Shown piece by piece: positions 17,382 through 25,854 of a stretch of DNA of 44,267 bases. The first letter of the stretch is position 1. Every line of letters begins with the position of its first letter. Source of the DNA: Chthoniobacterales bacterium. Its GTDB lineage: Bacteria > Verrucomicrobiota > Verrucomicrobiia > Chthoniobacterales > UBA6821. Under the pieces are notes generated by a model. It was not told where the DNA came from and ran no database searches. It saw only the letters and a program-made list of their open reading frames with translations. The stretch lies in assembly GCA_019747895.1 (NCBI GenBank), contig JAIEQF010000025.1, forward strand, positions 1 to 44,267, given 5' to 3'. The translations under genes and the position numbers were made by a program.

Positions 17382-18563
17382 TTAAAAAGCGAGGGCTGTG
17401 CTTGCCATGTAAGCGGTCCCATCATTCGCGATTGCAACCAGTGCATTGCCGGCGTTGTTATTTTTTTCTAAAGCTGCAAACATGGCGGCGCTGATGGCTA
17501 TAATCGGATTATCAAGAGCCGTTGGACTGGCATCAGCGACGAAAAAAATTCTATTGCCGGAGTAGATGATGAGAGATCGTTCTGTCTTAAAATCTTTGCC
17601 AAGATAAACCCAGGCTGTTCTTTGACCAATGGGGCAGGTGATGACATCGAGAATTTTAATCTGAGGGGTAGTGCTAGCTTGCATGGCTTTGAAATGAGGA
17701 GAGCTGTTTTGTGCAGGAGTTATGGAGTAGTCAGATCCTGTTTCAACGCCAGCGTAATGGTAGGCAAATCCCTTTCCTTGATAAATCAAGAACTCTCCCG
17801 AGCCAGCTGAAAAAGAATTGGTCATGGCCTCTGTTTTTTTCCAAGTCATACCATCCGTTGAAAAAAGTGGTTCCTGTTGTGAAAAATCATCGACAAGAAA
17901 AAAGCCATCACGCTTTTTCTGAGAGGCTTCTACGACGACAAATCCTAGTTGATTATTGGGACTCTGTTGCAGAGAAAAAACTTTTTTCTCCGAACCAGAG
18001 GGAGAAGTGATCTGCGTCCAGGTGATACCATCACTAGTTTTTGCAACAGCACCGTCGCGTCCTGTCACCAGGCCTTGTGTTGAAGAAAAAGCAGCAACAT
18101 CGTAGTGGCTTGCGGAGCCTGGAATTTCCTGCTGATTCCAAGTGTTGCCACCGTCAGCGGAGGACGCGACCACAGAGTGATTATTTTTAGCATCAATGCC
18201 AAAAATAAAAAAACGTCCCAATCCATATTGAACACTGCAAACAGCCGCATGTTCAAACTCTCCTTTTTTTTGCCACCCAAGATGGAGGTTGGCATGATCG
18301 AGAAGATAGATCTCATCATCAGCTCCTTTTTTGTTTTTGATGACAGCAATAAAATCCCCAAGACCTGTAGCAGCCCCAATACTGATCGGATGCCCTGGGA
18401 GTGGCTGCTCCATCGAGATCCGTTCCCATGCAAAATGAGGCATGTGATCCTGGCCCATCGGCATCGCAGCAACGAGGCTTGGAAAAAGTTCTGCGACGAC
18501 TAATAACAAGAATGCTGCTCGTAAAAAAAAGAATCGATGAACAAGTGAGAGATGCTGGATCAT
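17382..18563 (-). CDS. Secreted Asp-box (BNR/sialidase-like repeat) protein, function unknown
   Basis: 393 aa from ATG 18563 (a TTG 18 bases upstream is less likely). The N-terminus has an Arg/His-containing basic part and a long hydrophobic stretch ending VAAMP, fitting a signal peptide. Three Asp-box motifs are visible: SADGGNTW at about 135-142, SDGITW at 177-182 and STDGMTW at 235-241. Asp boxes mark beta-propeller blades in sialidases and photosystem assembly factors. The Arg triad of true sialidases is not evident, so enzymatic activity is not claimed. It follows holA by 85 bases. Confidence 0.7.
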   Translation of the reverse strand: MIQHLSLVHRFFFLRAAFLLLVVAELFPSLVAAMPMGQDHMPHFAWERISMEQPLPGHPISIGAATGLGDFIAVIKNKKGADDEIYLLDHANLHLGWQKKGEFEHAAVCSVQYGLGRFFIFGIDAKNNHSVVASSADGGNTWNQQEIPGSASHYDVAAFSSTQGLVTGRDGAVAKTSDGITWTQITSPSGSEKKVFSLQQSPNNQLGFVVVEASQKKRDGFFLVDDFSQQEPLFSTDGMTWKKTEAMTNSFSAGSGEFLIYQGKGFAYHYAGVETGSDYSITPAQNSSPHFKAMQASTTPQIKILDVITCPIGQRTAWVYLGKDFKTERSLIIYSGNRIFFVADASPTALDNPIIAISAAMFAALEKNNNAGNALVAIANDGTAYMASTALAF

Positions 18564-18604
18564 CCTTATTGGACAATCCAAACGGCAATTTGTTCAAAAT
18601 TTAT

Positions 18605-18652
18605 AACTGACAACGTTCCGTTGTCAGTTAACTCTGCGAAAGCAGGAGTTAA
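18605..18652. terminator. Twin hairpins at the holA 3' end
   Basis: AACTGACAAC / GTTGTCAGTT form a perfect 10-bp stem with a 5-base loop (18605-18629). A second stem pairs TTAACTC with GAGTTAA plus TGC with GCA (18628-18652), sharing two bases with the first and overlapping the holA stop. There is no long T-run on either strand, so termination is a guess; it may act as an attenuator or RNA 3' end protector. Confidence 0.4.
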
Positions 18653-19887
18653 ATGATGTTGGTAGGTGCCACCAGCCTCACCACCAACTGCGTGAGGAGC
18701 ATCTCTTCTCCTCCCTGGCTGCGAAGCAGCTGCTGATTGGTGTTGCGGCAGACTAAGAATCCTTCTTGGAGTTCCTGTTCTTGAAATTTATTTGCATTCA
18801 CTGCTGAAATGCCTAGGCCATAAGCATTCAACGAGCCATCTTTTTTGCGAGGAAGGTGAGCTGTTTCTGAAGCTGGAAGTTTTTGAAGAACCGAGGCAAA
18901 AAATTGAGGCTTCTCAGGGGTCTTCAAACGATGTTTGGTGAGGAGGCTTTTTGCTAGGAGGAGATTACGAACGGTTGGTACGATGGCCGCAAGCAAAATT
19001 CCCATGGCACTCTCGCCTTGACGGAGTAATTGTTTCAGCGTCTTGAGAGAGAGCGGAAGATCACGTTTTGCAATGGCATTACTCAAATCAAAAATTCCGC
19101 CCGTGCGTGTTTGAGGGACAAGATCCCGAACCATTTCTTCATGAATCACGGCTCCTTCTCCAGCAGCTGTGATTAATTTTGCCAACTCTGACTCCATTTG
19201 CCCAGAGTTTGCTCCGACGCGTGCTGCCAAAATTTCAGCAGCTTCCTCATCTAAACGAACACCACGTTCTCGTGCCCGTGAGGTGACCCAGGAGATGACA
19301 TCATTTTCGGTAGCATTAAATCCAAAGTCCGGTTTATCACAAAGAGTCGTGATGGCGAGCGCTGATAAGCTTTTATAAAAAGCACGTCGCTTGTCGGGTT
19401 CTGGAGCGCTCATCAGAAAACGAGTTCCTTCTGGTAATTCTGACTTCAAGATTTTTAATAATTTTTCGAGTGCCTCTTGAGTGGCTTCAGAACGGCCTGC
19501 AGGGCTCTCTTTTAAAAAAGTCGCGCTTTTGAGCCAGACCAATTTTCCTCCTCCTAAAAAAGGAAAAGTCTGCAAACTTTGGATTGTTTCATGAATCGCG
19601 TTAACAGAATGGTCTACGGTTTCTCCTGGAGCCTCGATGACTTCCATGCCAAAAGCATCGTCACTAGGTGCTAGCTCGATCGCCAGCGCTTGGGCTTTGC
19701 GGCGGACCTCGGCATCATCGCTTCCAGTAACGAAAAAAATAGAGCGTGTCCCAAAATGTTTCAAATCGCGCACTGCGTCGTCGCTCCGGTGCTCGTCTCG
19801 TCGAGTATTTCCATATACACTCCTCGGCTGTGCTCTTCGCTCCTCGCATTGCATCGATTTTAAATCATTTTTGGACACGCTCTTCAT
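18649..19887 (-). CDS. holA: DNA polymerase III delta subunit (clamp loader)
   Basis: 412 aa. The conserved fold starts at FFVTGSDDAEVRRKA (about residue 52) and continues with FPFLGGGKLVWLKSATF, RFLMSAPEPDKR and GGIFDLSNAIAKRD, all fitting HolA, the subunit that opens the beta sliding clamp. The first 50 or so residues are not native: they are the translation of repeat C2 and its arms. ATG at 19887 and the next 10 codons come from an inverted copy of holA's own 5' coding DNA. No other good start is seen closer to the conserved domain, so the gene appears to use a repeat-derived N-terminus. It is followed by the Asp-box gene and preceded by uvrB. Confidence 0.85.
   Translation of the reverse strand: MKSVSKNDLKSMQCEERRAQPRSVYGNTRRDEHRSDDAVRDLKHFGTRSIFFVTGSDDAEVRRKAQALAIELAPSDDAFGMEVIEAPGETVDHSVNAIHETIQSLQTFPFLGGGKLVWLKSATFLKESPAGRSEATQEALEKLLKILKSELPEGTRFLMSAPEPDKRRAFYKSLSALAITTLCDKPDFGFNATENDVISWVTSRARERGVRLDEEAAEILAARVGANSGQMESELAKLITAAGEGAVIHEEMVRDLVPQTRTGGIFDLSNAIAKRDLPLSLKTLKQLLRQGESAMGILLAAIVPTVRNLLLAKSLLTKHRLKTPEKPQFFASVLQKLPASETAHLPRKKDGSLNAYGLGISAVNANKFQEQELQEGFLVCRNTNQQLLRSQGGEEMLLTQLVVRLVAPTNII
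19741..19883. repeat. Palindromic repeat C2 inside the 5' end of holA
   Basis: Arms 19741-19768 and 19855-19883 begin AGAGCGTGTCC and match closely as reverse complements (one 1-base gap and a few substitutions). The core shares TCGTCGAGTATTT and CATATACACTCCTCGGCTGT with the other C copies. It is read in frame by holA. Confidence 0.88.
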
Positions 19888-19924
19888 CCTATTACTGATA
19901 GTTCTCTGAATAAAGGCGATAATG

Positions 19925-22033
19925 CTATGATTTCTTTTTTCGTTTCTTATACGGCCGTGAGACTTGTTTCAAGTTCTCTCCCGATTTTACAGCTTGAATC
20001 TGATCGCGCAAGAGAGCAGCTCGTTCGTATTCCATTTTTCGAGAGGCTTCCACCATTTCTGTTTGTAATTCTTTCAATAAGACGGCGCGGTCATAAGGGG
20101 TCTCTTCCAAAAGATCATTTTCATCAGCCTCTAAGATGACGCGCAAACTTTTTTGAACAGGGCGAGAGACACCTGTTGGAGTGATCTTGTTTTCACGATT
20201 ATAATCCATTTGACGACGACGTCGATCTTCTGTGATCTCAAGGAGTGCGCGAATGCTTTCCGTGATTCTATCAGCAAAGAGAAAAACTTCTCCATTGATA
20301 TGACGTGCCGCACGGCCTGCTGTTTGAATCAGCGAAGTTTTGCTCCGCAAGAAACCTTCTTTGTCGGCATCAAGAATGCAGACGAGGCTGACTTCTGGAA
20401 GATCGAGCCCTTCTCGAAGCAAGTTAATGCCAACCAAAATATCAAAATCACCAGTACGAAGAGATCTCAAAATTTCCACACGTTCAATCGTATCAACATC
20501 GCTGTGAAGATAACTCACCTTGAGGCCAACTTCTTTGAGGTAGTCGCTCAAATCTTCAGCCGTTCTTTTGGTGAGCGTTGTTACCAAGACCCGCTCGTGT
20601 CGCTCCACCCGAGAGCGACAGAGCTCGATGGTCTCATCGATCTGTGATGCTAAAGGACGAACGGTAATACGTGGATCAAGCAATCCTGTTGGCCTCATGA
20701 TTTGTTCAACAACCAGGGTTGTTCCTGGAACGGTGGGATCAAGCGGTTCTGTTGCTGTGTTTGGTTTTGGATGCTCCAACAGCGGCATGCTTGTTTTGGG
20801 ATCCGTGTAATCTTGCTTGCCGGCGATGCTGTTAGAAAATTCAAATTTTCCAGGAGTGGCACTGATATAAAGATGTTGCTTTCCTGTTGCCATGAACTCT
20901 TCAAAGTTAAGTGGACGATTGTCCAAAGCGCTTGGGAGGCGGAAGCCATACTCAACGAGCGTCATTTTGCGAGCGCGATCGCCAGCGTACATTCCTCCAA
21001 TTTGAGGAAGCGTGGCGTGGGATTCATCAATCACAATCATCGTATCTTGAGGCAAGAAGTCGAGGAGCGTGTAAGGTCGCGATCCAGCTTCTCTACCGGT
21101 GAGGTGACGGGAATAATTTTCAATGCCATTGCAAAATCCCATCTCTTGCATCATTTCTAAATCATACTCAGTCCTCATTTTTACTCGCTGTGCTTCGATA
21201 TATTTTCCTTGTGATTCGAGGCAGGCGAGGCGTTCTTTAAGCTCTCCCTGAATGCTCTGCATCGCTTTTTGCATTTTATCCTTAGGCGTGACAAATTGCT
21301 TGGCAGGAAAAAGAGTCAGGTGCGTTAGATTGTATTTAGCATTTCCGGTCAAAGGATCAAAGGCCGCAATTCGATCAATTTCATCTCCAAAAAATTCAAG
21401 GCGGATGCCGAGATCTTCCTCTTGAGCGGGGTGAATTTCGATAACATCACCACGCACGCGAAAAGTGCCTCGAGAAAATTCAATTTCATTTCGCTCATAA
21501 AGCATCGTGACTAATTTTTTTAAAAGTTCTTCACGAGGGATGCTGGTCCCTTGCTTGAGTGTCAGAACCATTTCTAAAAAATCCTCAGGCGAAGCTAAAC
21601 CGTAGATGCACGAAACACTGGCAACCACGATCACATCGCGTCGTGTCAGGAGCGAGCTTGTGGTCGAAAGACGGAGGCGCTCAATCTCTTCGTTGATGGA
21701 ACTATCTTTTTCGATGTAGGTGTCCGAGCGAGGAATGTAGGCCTCTGGCTGATAGTAATCAAAGTAACTAACAAAATATTCGACCGCATTGTTAGGGAAG
21801 AACTGCTTAAACTCCGAATAGAGTTGTGCCGCTAATGTTTTATTGTGCGACATGATCAATGTCGGGCGATTCAACGCTTGGATGACATTGGCCGTTGTGT
21901 AAGTTTTTCCAGAGCCGGTGACGCCAAGCAAAGTCTGATGGCGGTTTCCAGCCGAGAGCGAGCGCGTTAATTTATCAATGGCCTGAGCTTGATCTCCTTG
22001 AGGTTGGTAGTCTGAATGAAGCTCGAAAGACAT
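19925..22033 (-). CDS. uvrB: Excinuclease ABC subunit B
   Basis: 702 aa, normal length. UvrB is the DNA-binding helicase-like subunit of nucleotide excision repair. Walker A GVTGSGKTYT near residue 40, beta-hairpin region with YFVSYFDYYQPEAYIP, helicase motifs including DESHATLPQIGGMY and QTAGRAARH, and a C-terminal UVR domain (LQTEMVEASRKMEYERAALLRDQI) that contacts UvrA/UvrC. ATG at 22033 follows a short CTTCAGT/CTTCAGC heptamer array by 6-7 bases. Divergent from mqnE. Confidence 0.97.
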   Translation of the reverse strand: MSFELHSDYQPQGDQAQAIDKLTRSLSAGNRHQTLLGVTGSGKTYTTANVIQALNRPTLIMSHNKTLAAQLYSEFKQFFPNNAVEYFVSYFDYYQPEAYIPRSDTYIEKDSSINEEIERLRLSTTSSLLTRRDVIVVASVSCIYGLASPEDFLEMVLTLKQGTSIPREELLKKLVTMLYERNEIEFSRGTFRVRGDVIEIHPAQEEDLGIRLEFFGDEIDRIAAFDPLTGNAKYNLTHLTLFPAKQFVTPKDKMQKAMQSIQGELKERLACLESQGKYIEAQRVKMRTEYDLEMMQEMGFCNGIENYSRHLTGREAGSRPYTLLDFLPQDTMIVIDESHATLPQIGGMYAGDRARKMTLVEYGFRLPSALDNRPLNFEEFMATGKQHLYISATPGKFEFSNSIAGKQDYTDPKTSMPLLEHPKPNTATEPLDPTVPGTTLVVEQIMRPTGLLDPRITVRPLASQIDETIELCRSRVERHERVLVTTLTKRTAEDLSDYLKEVGLKVSYLHSDVDTIERVEILRSLRTGDFDILVGINLLREGLDLPEVSLVCILDADKEGFLRSKTSLIQTAGRAARHINGEVFLFADRITESIRALLEITEDRRRRQMDYNRENKITPTGVSRPVQKSLRVILEADENDLLEETPYDRAVLLKELQTEMVEASRKMEYERAALLRDQIQAVKSGENLKQVSRPYKKRKKKS

Positions 22034-22039
22034 AAATGT

Positions 22040-22067
22040 GACTGAAGACTGAAGGCTAAAGGCTGAA
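22040..22067. repeat. Heptamer array upstream of uvrB (CTTCAGY units)
   Basis: On the uvrB coding strand four 7-base units, CTTCAGC, CTTTAGC, CTTCAGT and CTTCAGT, end just before CACATTTATG. Sequence unrelated to family A, same placement next to a start codon. Confidence 0.65.
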
Positions 22068-22169
22068 GTGTATAGAAATTCCCAACTTTAATTTACTGGT
22101 CTTCAGCAAATCAGCAAAACAATTTAATAGTTTGCCATGAATTGATCGTAAAAGTTACTCTTATTGTTC

Positions 22170-23258
22170 ATGAATATTCAGGATCCTTTGTTACTTCCTC
22201 TCTGGAAGAAAGTAGAAGCAGGAGAGCGTCTCTCACCAGACGAAGGGATGATTCTTTATGCATCTGATGACTTGGAGGGAATTGGGGCGATGGCGAATGA
22301 GGTGAGGAAGAGAAAGCATGGAGCCGTTGCCACCTATATTTCCAATCGCTATATCAACTATGCTAATCTTTGTGTTCTCAACTGCCAATTTTGTGCCTTC
22401 AGTGCCAAGAAACGAGATCCGCATGCTTTTGAAATGGCTGTTCCTGAAGTTGTCGCTGCCACCAAAGAGGCTTGGGAAGAAGGTGCCACCGAGATTCACA
22501 TGGTTGGGGGTCTTCATCCGACATTGCCAGCGAGCTGGTATCTCGAGTTGCTGCGTGAAATGAAACGTGCTTGCCCTGAGATCAAGGTGAAGGCTTTTAC
22601 AGCGATTGAAATCCGACATTTATCAAAACGTATTTTTAAAAAATCAATTTCTGAAACACTCCATTTGCTACGCGAGGCTGGATTGGATGCGTTGACGGGG
22701 GGAGGTGCTGAAATTTTTGATCCGATCGTTCGTGATCAAATTTGTCGTGGCAAAGAAACAGCAGAGGAGTGGGCCGAAGTTCATCGTCTTTGGCATCAAA
22801 TGGGAATGAGGAGTACGGCAACGATGCTCTACGGTCATATCGAAACGGCGGCTCATCGCATCGATCATTTGCGACAGCTTCGAGAACTTCAAGATGAGAC
22901 CCGTGGTTTTACGGCCTTCATTCCATATGCTTTTGTTCCTGAGACAACCGAGTTGGCTCATATCGTTCCCGTCGCCCCGGAAGAAAATTTAAAGAACTTG
23001 GCTATTGCCCGTTTGTTTCTCGATAACTTTGATCATATCACCGCTTATTGGATTAGCATGGGGCTTTTGGTTGCTGCGGCAGCGCTTGATTATGGCGTGG
23101 ATGATTTGCACGGAACGATCAAAGAAGAAAAAATCTTTCACATGGCTGGCGTTAAAACGCCTCAAGAGCAGAGCATCGTTTCCTTTGAAGAGGTTATTCG
23201 AAAAGCAGGTCGGGAGCCATGTCAGAGGGATACGTTTTATCAGAAAATTCAAAATTAA
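22170..23258 (+). CDS. mqnE: Aminofutalosine synthase MqnE (radical SAM)
   Basis: 362 aa from ATG 22170. Radical SAM cysteines Cys68, Cys72 and Cys75 (CVLNCQFC). GGLHPTLP, LLREAGLDALTGGGAEIFD and the C-terminal DDLHGTIKEEKIFHMAG favour MqnE over its relative MqnC. MqnE joins SAM-derived adenosine to the MqnA product in the futalosine route to menaquinone. mqnA follows, separated only by palindrome B3, so the two are probably co-transcribed. MqnB, MqnC and MqnD are not in the window. Confidence 0.92.
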   Translation: MNIQDPLLLPLWKKVEAGERLSPDEGMILYASDDLEGIGAMANEVRKRKHGAVATYISNRYINYANLCVLNCQFCAFSAKKRDPHAFEMAVPEVVAATKEAWEEGATEIHMVGGLHPTLPASWYLELLREMKRACPEIKVKAFTAIEIRHLSKRIFKKSISETLHLLREAGLDALTGGGAEIFDPIVRDQICRGKETAEEWAEVHRLWHQMGMRSTATMLYGHIETAAHRIDHLRQLRELQDETRGFTAFIPYAFVPETTELAHIVPVAPEENLKNLAIARLFLDNFDHITAYWISMGLLVAAAALDYGVDDLHGTIKEEKIFHMAGVKTPQEQSIVSFEEVIRKAGREPCQRDTFYQKIQN

Positions 23259-23260
23259 TT

Positions 23261-23347
23261 AATAGCCACAAAAGAACACAAAGAGCACAAAAGAAACGAT
23301 TTGATTATATGCCATTTTTGTGTTCTTTGTGTTCTTTTGTGGCTATT
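23261..23347. repeat. Palindromic repeat B3 between mqnE and mqnA
   Basis: Begins AATAGCCACAAAAGAACAC and ends with the inverse (…GTGTTCTTTTGTGGCTATT). It nearly fills the 97-base gap and could form a long RNA hairpin in an mqnE-mqnA transcript. Confidence 0.9.
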
Positions 23348-23355
23348 CTCTTTGA

Positions 23356-24060
23356 ATGTATTCTCTCGGCGCCGTATCCTACCTTAATGCGCAGCCTTTG
23401 CTGAGAGGGATTTCATGTGAGCTCATTAAAACAACCCCTTCAAAGTTACTCTCCATTTTTGAGTCAGGCAAAGTCGATGCGGCATTGTTATCGCTTTATG
23501 ATATTTTGAAGAGGCCTCAATTAAAAACAGTCGATAACATTGCGATTGGGTGTCGGGGGCCCGTTTATAGTGTGATTCTAGCTTATGAGGGTTCGTTAGA
23601 AAAAATAAAAAAAATAAGACTCGATCCAGCGTCGCACACATCGAATGAACTTATAAAAATTATTTTTAAAAAATTTTACCAACTCGATCCAGAGTTTGTA
23701 GAAGAGGGTAACTCAAATGATTTAAAATTGTTGCCGCGTCTGATCATTGGCGATCCTGCCATTGCCTTTCGCGAGGGCAGTACCACTTGTTCGATTTTAG
23801 ACTTGGGAGAAGAATGGTATCGATTTACAGGGCTTCCTTTTGTTTTCGCGAGATGGTGTTTGAAAAAAGATCATCCTCATCAACAAGAAATCATTCGCAT
23901 GCTTCAGCAGGCGAAAGAATGTGGCTTGCGTGAGCGAGAGAAAATCGCAGCTTCTTGTTCTGATCCAGTATTTGCTCTTCTCTATTTCACAGAATATATC
24001 CGTTATGATTGTGGGGCAGAGGAAGAGAGGGGGATTGAGTTGTTTAGATCGTTTCTCTAA
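23356..24060 (+). CDS. mqnA: Chorismate dehydratase MqnA
   Basis: 234 aa. Starts MYSLGAVSYLNAQPLLRGI, the classic MqnA N-terminus, and has the periplasmic-binding-protein-like fold of the MqnA/MqnD family, with RLDPASHTSNELIKI, LLPRLIIGDPAIAF and LGEEWYRFTGLPFVFARW. It converts chorismate to 3-enolpyruvyl-benzoate, the first step of the futalosine pathway. Downstream of mqnE on the same strand, separated by repeat B3. Confidence 0.92.
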   Translation: MYSLGAVSYLNAQPLLRGISCELIKTTPSKLLSIFESGKVDAALLSLYDILKRPQLKTVDNIAIGCRGPVYSVILAYEGSLEKIKKIRLDPASHTSNELIKIIFKKFYQLDPEFVEEGNSNDLKLLPRLIIGDPAIAFREGSTTCSILDLGEEWYRFTGLPFVFARWCLKKDHPHQQEIIRMLQQAKECGLREREKIAASCSDPVFALLYFTEYIRYDCGAEEERGIELFRSFL

Positions 24061-24104
24061 ACCGTTATTTGATTTCTGAGTGGGAGCTGGTATTTTAAAT
24101 CAAG

Positions 24105-25001
24105 ATGATCTCCCGAGCCAAACCCCTCCTGCTTTTATTACTAGCACAAGCGTGCGTTGGAATTAATATTGTTTTATCCAAAGGATTAGTGGATCACATT
24201 AATCCTTTGATCATGATGACAACTCGTTTTACTTTTGCAGCATTGTTTATGTTGCCGTTATGTCTGCAATCAGGTGAAACAAAGGACTGGAAATTTCATT
24301 TAACAAAAAAGGATTGGCTTGCCTTGTTAGCGAAGAGTCTTGGAGCTGGACTCTTTTTTAATTTGTTCATGTTAACTGGACTTCATTTTACTAATGCCAA
24401 TAGCGCAGGCCTCATCACAAGTCTTCTGCCAGCAATTGTTGTTGTGTTAAACATTCTCATTTTTAAACAAAAACTTAGTAAGCAGATGTTCATTGCCATC
24501 ATTATTTCGATAGCTGGGTTAATTTTGATTAACGTAGAATCTTTTGGAGGCTCTAGTGCCAATGCGTTGCTCGGAAATTCGCTGGTTTTTTTATCCTTAC
24601 TGCCCGAGGGATTATATTACACTTTGAGCAAGTACTATCCCATTTCAAAAATCCCCGCTGTTACGAATGCCATCCTTTTGAATGCGCTGAATTTAATTTT
24701 TCTTTATGGAGTTCTAGCATTCATGCCACTCTCCGTATGGCGCCTCATTACCTGGCATGATGGAATAACCATGGCATTCTTAGGACTCACAACAGGACTC
24801 TTCTTTCTTTGCTGGCAACGTGGAGTTGAGCAAGTCGATGCTGGTTATGCCTCCTTGGCTACGGCCTTCATGCCATTATCAACGGTAGTGTTGGCTTGGT
24901 TGATTCTGGGAGAAACACTCACCGCAATCAAATTCAGTGGGATGTTATTGGTGATCCTCTCGATTGTTCATTATGCGAGGCATCAAAGAAGGAACTCGTA
25001 G
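24105..25001 (+). CDS. EamA-family (DMT) transporter
   Basis: 298 aa with about ten membrane segments in two EamA repeats. MISRAKPLLLLLLAQACVGINIVLSKGL and NANSAGLITSLLPAIVVVLNILIFKQKLS are typical of the first repeat, YASLATAFMPLSTVVLAWLILGETL of the second. These are inner-membrane carriers of metabolites or amino acids; the substrate is unknown. It follows mqnA by 44 bases on the same strand. Its 3' end overlaps the convergent ribE gene by 57 bases. Confidence 0.88.
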   Translation: MISRAKPLLLLLLAQACVGINIVLSKGLVDHINPLIMMTTRFTFAALFMLPLCLQSGETKDWKFHLTKKDWLALLAKSLGAGLFFNLFMLTGLHFTNANSAGLITSLLPAIVVVLNILIFKQKLSKQMFIAIIISIAGLILINVESFGGSSANALLGNSLVFLSLLPEGLYYTLSKYYPISKIPAVTNAILLNALNLIFLYGVLAFMPLSVWRLITWHDGITMAFLGLTTGLFFLCWQRGVEQVDAGYASLATAFMPLSTVVLAWLILGETLTAIKFSGMLLVILSIVHYARHQRRNS

Positions 25002-25691
25002 TTCCATTATTTTTTCAAGTTGAACTTCCATTTTTAATTGCTGTTCCGCAGCAAGGTTTGGAAGTAAAAGCCTCACTTGCTCTGCCACAGCCGTTCTCAC
25101 GCCATCGACGACAATCTGAGTGCTTCGTTCAATTTCAATATTGACGAAGTCGCCAACTTTTTTTTCTGAAAAAGTGGTCCGTCGCAATGTTTCAGGAATA
25201 AGCCAAATATCGAACGACTTTCTTTCTGCATCAACATCACTCACGGTAAGGCTTGCACCATTGATGGCCAGGAAACCTTTGCTGAAAATATAGCGCATCC
25301 ATTCAGGTGACATTTCTATTTTCACCATCCAATTATTGGGTGGCTTTTGAATTTCAATAATTTTTCCGCGGCAATCGACATGACCTGATAAAATGTGGCC
25401 GCCAATTTCCGCGCCTTCTTTGGCGGAGCGTTCGACGTTAATGTGAGATCCAACTTTGGCATCGACTAATGTTGTTATTCGAAGGCTCTGAAGCATGATG
25501 TCAAAATCAACGGTCTGTTGATCGTAGATTTTACTGACGGTCAAACAAACGCCATCGACAGCAACGCTGGCTCCTATTGCGAGACCATCACTAAAATTAG
25601 GATCTTCAAAATAAAGTGTGATGGTGCGCAGGCCATCGAGATCGTTGATGGCCTTGATGGTGGCGATGTCTTGGACGATTCCGGTAAACAT
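24945..25691 (-). CDS. ribE: Riboflavin synthase alpha subunit
   Basis: 248 aa from ATG 25691, which gives the invariant N-terminus MFTGIVQ. Two lumazine-binding repeats are visible, the second starting near GGHILSGHVDCRG. It dismutates two 6,7-dimethyl-8-ribityllumazine to riboflavin. Slightly long for the family: the last ~40 residues (after IVVDGVRTAV) are atypical, and the final ~19 are antisense to the eamA 3' end. No FMN riboswitch was recognised in the 163-base upstream gap, which instead holds repeat A4. Other rib genes are not in the window. Confidence 0.92.
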   Translation of the reverse strand: MFTGIVQDIATIKAINDLDGLRTITLYFEDPNFSDGLAIGASVAVDGVCLTVSKIYDQQTVDFDIMLQSLRITTLVDAKVGSHINVERSAKEGAEIGGHILSGHVDCRGKIIEIQKPPNNWMVKIEMSPEWMRYIFSKGFLAINGASLTVSDVDAERKSFDIWLIPETLRRTTFSEKKVGDFVNIEIERSTQIVVDGVRTAVAEQVRLLLPNLAAEQQLKMEVQLEKIMELRVPSLMPRIMNNREDHQ

Positions 25692-25703
25692 AAAAGCAGG
25701 TGG

Positions 25704-25843
25704 CAGGTTACAGCATTTCAGGGTACAGGGTAAATACTTGAAAACAAAGATACGCTTTTTGAATCCAATAGGTGGCAAAAAATATTTCCTTCATTTGTAA
25801 GCTCTTTCAGTCTGTATCCTGTAACCTGAAACGCTGTAACCTG
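25704..25843. repeat. Inverted pair A4 of CAGGTTA-type units upstream of ribE
   Basis: Arms 25704-25729 and 25818-25843 match at 24 of 26 as reverse complements, with an 88-base spacer. The left arm lies 12 bases upstream of the ribE start; the right arm lies just past the metQ stop. Confidence 0.85.
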
Positions 25844-25854
25844 AATAGCTGTTT

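Noticed and set aside
25692-25854. FMN riboswitch upstream of ribE
   Set aside because: No RFN-type conserved stems were recognised; the gap is explained by inverted pair A4.
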